DNA of 64,000 bases, from assembly GCF_000378985.1 (NCBI RefSeq), contig NZ_KB905370.1:1907830-1971829 (forward strand), read 5' to 3'. The notes under the pieces were generated by a model. The model had not been told where the DNA came from. It saw only the letters and a program-made list of their open reading frames with translations, and did not search any database. Below are positions 62,213 through 64,000 of this stretch, in pieces. How positions within the stretch are numbered: the first letter of the stretch is position 1; each line of letters begins with the position of its first letter. The position numbers and the translations under genes are program-made. This stretch comes from Ensifer sp. BR816 (lineage in GTDB: Bacteria > Pseudomonadota > Alphaproteobacteria > Rhizobiales > Rhizobiaceae).

Positions 62213-63112
62213 ATGCTGGATAGGCAGCACCTTGCAATCCTCAGAGAAGTTGCCCGCCGCGGTAGCGTCACCGCGGCGGCCGAGAAGCTGAACGTCACCC
62301 AGTCGGCTTTGAGCCATACGATCGCAAAATTCGAAGAACGGCACGGCATCAAGGTCTGGATGAAGACGGGGAGAGGCCTTCGCCTGACACAAACAGGTGA
62401 ATATCTGCTTTCTGTCGCCGAGCGGGTTCTCCCGCAGATGGAGCATGCGGAACGGGTCCTGAGCGACTTTGCGCGAGGAAGGAGGGGAGCGCTGCGCGTC
62501 GGCATGGAATGCCATCCCTGCCAGCGATGGCTGACGCGCATTGCGACCCCCTATTTGGTTCGCTGGCCGGACGTCGACTTCGATGTGCGCACTGCCTTTC
62601 GCTTCGATGGTGTCGAGGCACTCCTCGGTTACGAGATCGATTTGCTGATAACGCCGGACCCGGTCGAAGCGCCGGAACTGCAGTTCACGCCGGTATTTGA
62701 CTACGAGCTGGTCCTGATGGTGCACGAGAAGCACCCGCTTGCCGGCAGAACAAGCGTGCAACCCCAGGACCTGCTTGAAGAGGAGCTGATCACGGTCCCG
62801 GTGACGTTGGAGCGCCTGGACATCTACACCAAGTTCCTCGTTCCCGCGCATTGCCGGCCTCGACAGCATCGCACAGCCGAAACCATCGATCTGATGCTGC
62901 AACTCGTCTGCGCGGGCAGGGGAGTGACGGTTCTTCCGGATTGGCTGCTGCATGAGGATGCATCTGGAATGCCGATCCGGGCGCTTCGTCTCGGCGATAC
63001 CGGTATCCAGAAGAGCATCAATCTGGGCGTCCGGCGAGGGGAGGAGACGACCTCCTATATCGATGGCTTCCTGAAACTGGCCGGCGAGATGGGGCGCGCA
63101 CCCTTGCCTTGA
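62213..63112 (+). CDS. LysR-family regulator, MetR-like
   Basis: A 299-aa protein. The N-terminus LDRQHLAILREVARRGSVTAAAEKLNVTQSALSHTIAKFEERHGI is a LysR helix-turn-helix with the MetR-like SALSH recognition helix. The effector domain begins GALRVGMECHPCQRWL, as in MetR, whose co-inducer is homocysteine. As it faces away from the C-S lyase gene, it probably controls that operon in response to a sulphur amino-acid intermediate. The C-terminal segment EETTSYIDGFLKLA is partly repeated downstream of its stop. Confidence 0.92.
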   Translation: MLDRQHLAILREVARRGSVTAAAEKLNVTQSALSHTIAKFEERHGIKVWMKTGRGLRLTQTGEYLLSVAERVLPQMEHAERVLSDFARGRRGALRVGMECHPCQRWLTRIATPYLVRWPDVDFDVRTAFRFDGVEALLGYEIDLLITPDPVEAPELQFTPVFDYELVLMVHEKHPLAGRTSVQPQDLLEEELITVPVTLERLDIYTKFLVPAHCRPRQHRTAETIDLMLQLVCAGRGVTVLPDWLLHEDASGMPIRALRLGDTGIQKSINLGVRRGEETTSYIDGFLKLAGEMGRAPLP

Positions 63113-63127
63113 TCTCCGAGGAGCGAG

Positions 63128-63169
63128 GAGGAGACGACCCCTATCGACGGCTTTCTGAAGCTTGCCGTC
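63128..63169 (+). pseudogene. Relic of a second LysR C-terminus in tandem
   Basis: Sixteen bases after the LysR stop there is a stretch that reads EETTPIDGFLKLAV in one frame. It matches the gene's own C-terminal EETTSYIDGFLKLAG (63040 onward), with one codon lost and silent changes. This is either a partial tandem duplication or the remains of a related gene after deletion. Confidence 0.5.
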
Positions 63170-63292
63170 ACCATTGCCGTGATTGCGAATGTTCAATCGC
63201 GAAGCGCCGTTGTGATCCCCCACTGAAATCCCGGTCTCACGGAGCCGATGTGATCCTTGCCGGCTATGACTGTCGAGGTGATTTCGAGACCG

Positions 63293-63571
63293 CTATACCC
63301 GCGCGCGAAGACGCTCTTCGAACTTACGCATGCCGGCGACAACATCGCGGGTCTTTCCCTTTCGTGCGGGATCGTAACGTGACGTCTCCAGGCCGCCGAC
63401 ATAGAGGATCACATCCGCTTCAACTTGCCGATGTCTTTCAGCATAGCTGGCCTCCAGCTCGTATATCGCTCCGTCGGCGAACCAGAAGGACGGGCTGCCG
63501 AGAACATAGGTCTGGAAAAGTGAAGGTTCTTCCGACAAACCGGTGGTGTCGCGGAACTCGACGATCCCCAT
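63293..63571 (-). CDS. Small protein of unknown function
   Basis: A 92-aa protein with an ATG at 63571 and AAGGGA nine bases upstream. It starts MGIVEFRDTTGLSEEPSLFQ and includes VLGSPSFWFADGAIYELEASYAERH, followed by a basic helix with RKFEERLRARV. No signal, membrane segment or catalytic motif was recognised. It lies downstream of the cupin gene on the same strand with 153 bases between, so it may be in the same unit. An open frame extends upstream to 63712 but without a better start. Confidence 0.6.
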   Translation of the reverse strand: MGIVEFRDTTGLSEEPSLFQTYVLGSPSFWFADGAIYELEASYAERHRQVEADVILYVGGLETSRYDPARKGKTRDVVAGMRKFEERLRARV

Positions 63572-63724
63572 GCGTAAGATCCCTTCAGCTTTTGTTGGAA
63601 GTGAATTTCTGAACGACGTCTTGGATGGCCCGAGCGGATGCCTGCACGGCGCCTGCCAAGTATGGCCTCGCGCGTGTGAGGGATGGTGGCGGCTCAGCCC
63701 GGCGGATAGCATTCCTTCCCTCTT

Positions 63725-64000
63725 TCAAGCCGGCATCGGCAACACATCAGTGTGCTGGGGCGGCGCCTCCTTGATCCAGATCTCAGCGCCCTCGGTGCCC
63801 GTCGTCGCTTCAAGTGGTTGCCCCGCAGGCAGTCGCGCCCAAGCTTGCGGCTGCAGTTTCTCGCCTTGAAAGCTCAGGCTGCCGGAAAGCAACAGGAACT
63901 CGAGACCGCGGGAATTTTCCACTGTTATGGCGGAGCCAGGCCGCCAATCCTCGATCGAAACACGTTCCTTTTCGTCTTCGAACAGAATACGCGCTGCGTC
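63725..64000 (-). CDS. Cupin-domain protein, C-terminal part
   Basis: The frame is open to the right edge, so the N-terminus is outside. The visible 91 residues read ...RVSIEDWRPGSAI, then FLLLSGSLSFQGEKLQPQAWARLPAG, and EIWIKEAPPQHTDVLPMPA. The GSLSFQGEKLQPQAWARLP stretch has the second cupin motif pattern (G-x5-L/P-x2-W-x2-P) and is close to ChrR-like cupins. A ligand or metal site cannot be judged without the rest. Confidence 0.75.
   Translation of the reverse strand, partial: DAARILFEDEKERVSIEDWRPGSAITVENSRGLEFLLLSGSLSFQGEKLQPQAWARLPAGQPLEATTGTEGAEIWIKEAPPQHTDVLPMPA

Noticed and set aside
1..64000. CRISPR arrays, rRNA genes and complete tRNA genes
   Set aside because: No regularly spaced direct repeats, no rRNA sequence and no complete cloverleaf were seen; only a tRNA-Met 3'-end-like fragment at 42445-42456.

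Overview
The window looks like a replicon of an alphaproteobacterium of the order Rhizobiales, most likely Rhizobiaceae (Sinorhizobium/Ensifer/Rhizobium type). The grounds are a RIME-like palindromic intergenic repeat, an Aap-type amino-acid transporter in J-Q-M-P order, the many ABC uptake operons with LysR or ROK regulators, high GC, and ATGA-type overlaps between genes. Whether it is chromosome or megaplasmid cannot be told from the window. By eye, two stretches (about 12.1-20.3 kb and 27.9-42.5 kb) are lower in GC and look acquired.

Layout. 0-1.0 kb: 3' end of a glutamate dehydrogenase, then a strong hairpin terminator. 1.2-2.1 kb: a LysR regulator. 2.3-12.1 kb: a complete trb mating-pair (type IV secretion) operon, trbBCDEJKLFGI plus a DUF2274 gene, as found in integrative conjugative elements; no relaxase or coupling protein is visible. 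12.1-20.3 kb: a defence-like island. A leftward six-gene operon encodes a PfkB kinase with a deoxyribosyltransferase-like domain, a TIR-TGT fusion, an OGG-like glycosylase, a QueC-like enzyme, a TIR protein with a Gly-rich N-terminus and a SLATT membrane protein. A divergent rightward trio encodes a CAP12-type TIR, a DUF4071 protein and a ThsB-type TIR. QueC, TGT and OGG homologues are the accessory set of type IV CBASS, but no CD-NTase is present; here they are wired to TIR and SLATT proteins. This is one of two strong candidates for an undescribed system.

20.3-27.5 kb: a ROK regulator and a divergent sugar ABC operon (binding protein, two permeases, Gfo/Idh dehydrogenase, ATPase), closed by a hairpin terminator nearly identical to the one at 1.1 kb. 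27.9-28.9 kb: a DUF4365 gene. 29.2-42.5 kb: a second island bracketed by imperfect 43-bp direct repeats. The right repeat runs into a sequence resembling the 3' end of initiator tRNA-Met with a terminator. The island holds one tightly coupled seven-gene operon: a lipoprotein, two giant unrecognised proteins (1461 and 1541 aa), an acyl carrier protein, a FabZ-like hotdog protein, a ketoacyl synthase and a half-size ketoacyl synthase lacking the active Cys. This is the second candidate system. 42.7-43.1 kb: a frameshifted, truncated IS3-family relic.

43.4-49.5 kb: a biotin carboxylase/carrier and 5-oxoprolinase (pxpBCA-like) operon with an aminotransferase, then an inverted RIME-like repeat pair. 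49.8-55.6 kb: a LysR gene divergent from an SDR, a polar amino-acid ABC transporter and an RraA-like aldolase. 55.8-62.1 kb: a leftward Aap-like ABC transporter, a RidA deaminase and a PatB/MalY C-S lyase, divergent from a LysR regulator at 62.2 kb. The window ends with a small unknown protein and a truncated cupin gene. The right-hand 20 kb is thus a set of amino-acid or lactam uptake and catabolism modules. Each of the three binding-protein genes in the window is followed by a stable stem-loop.
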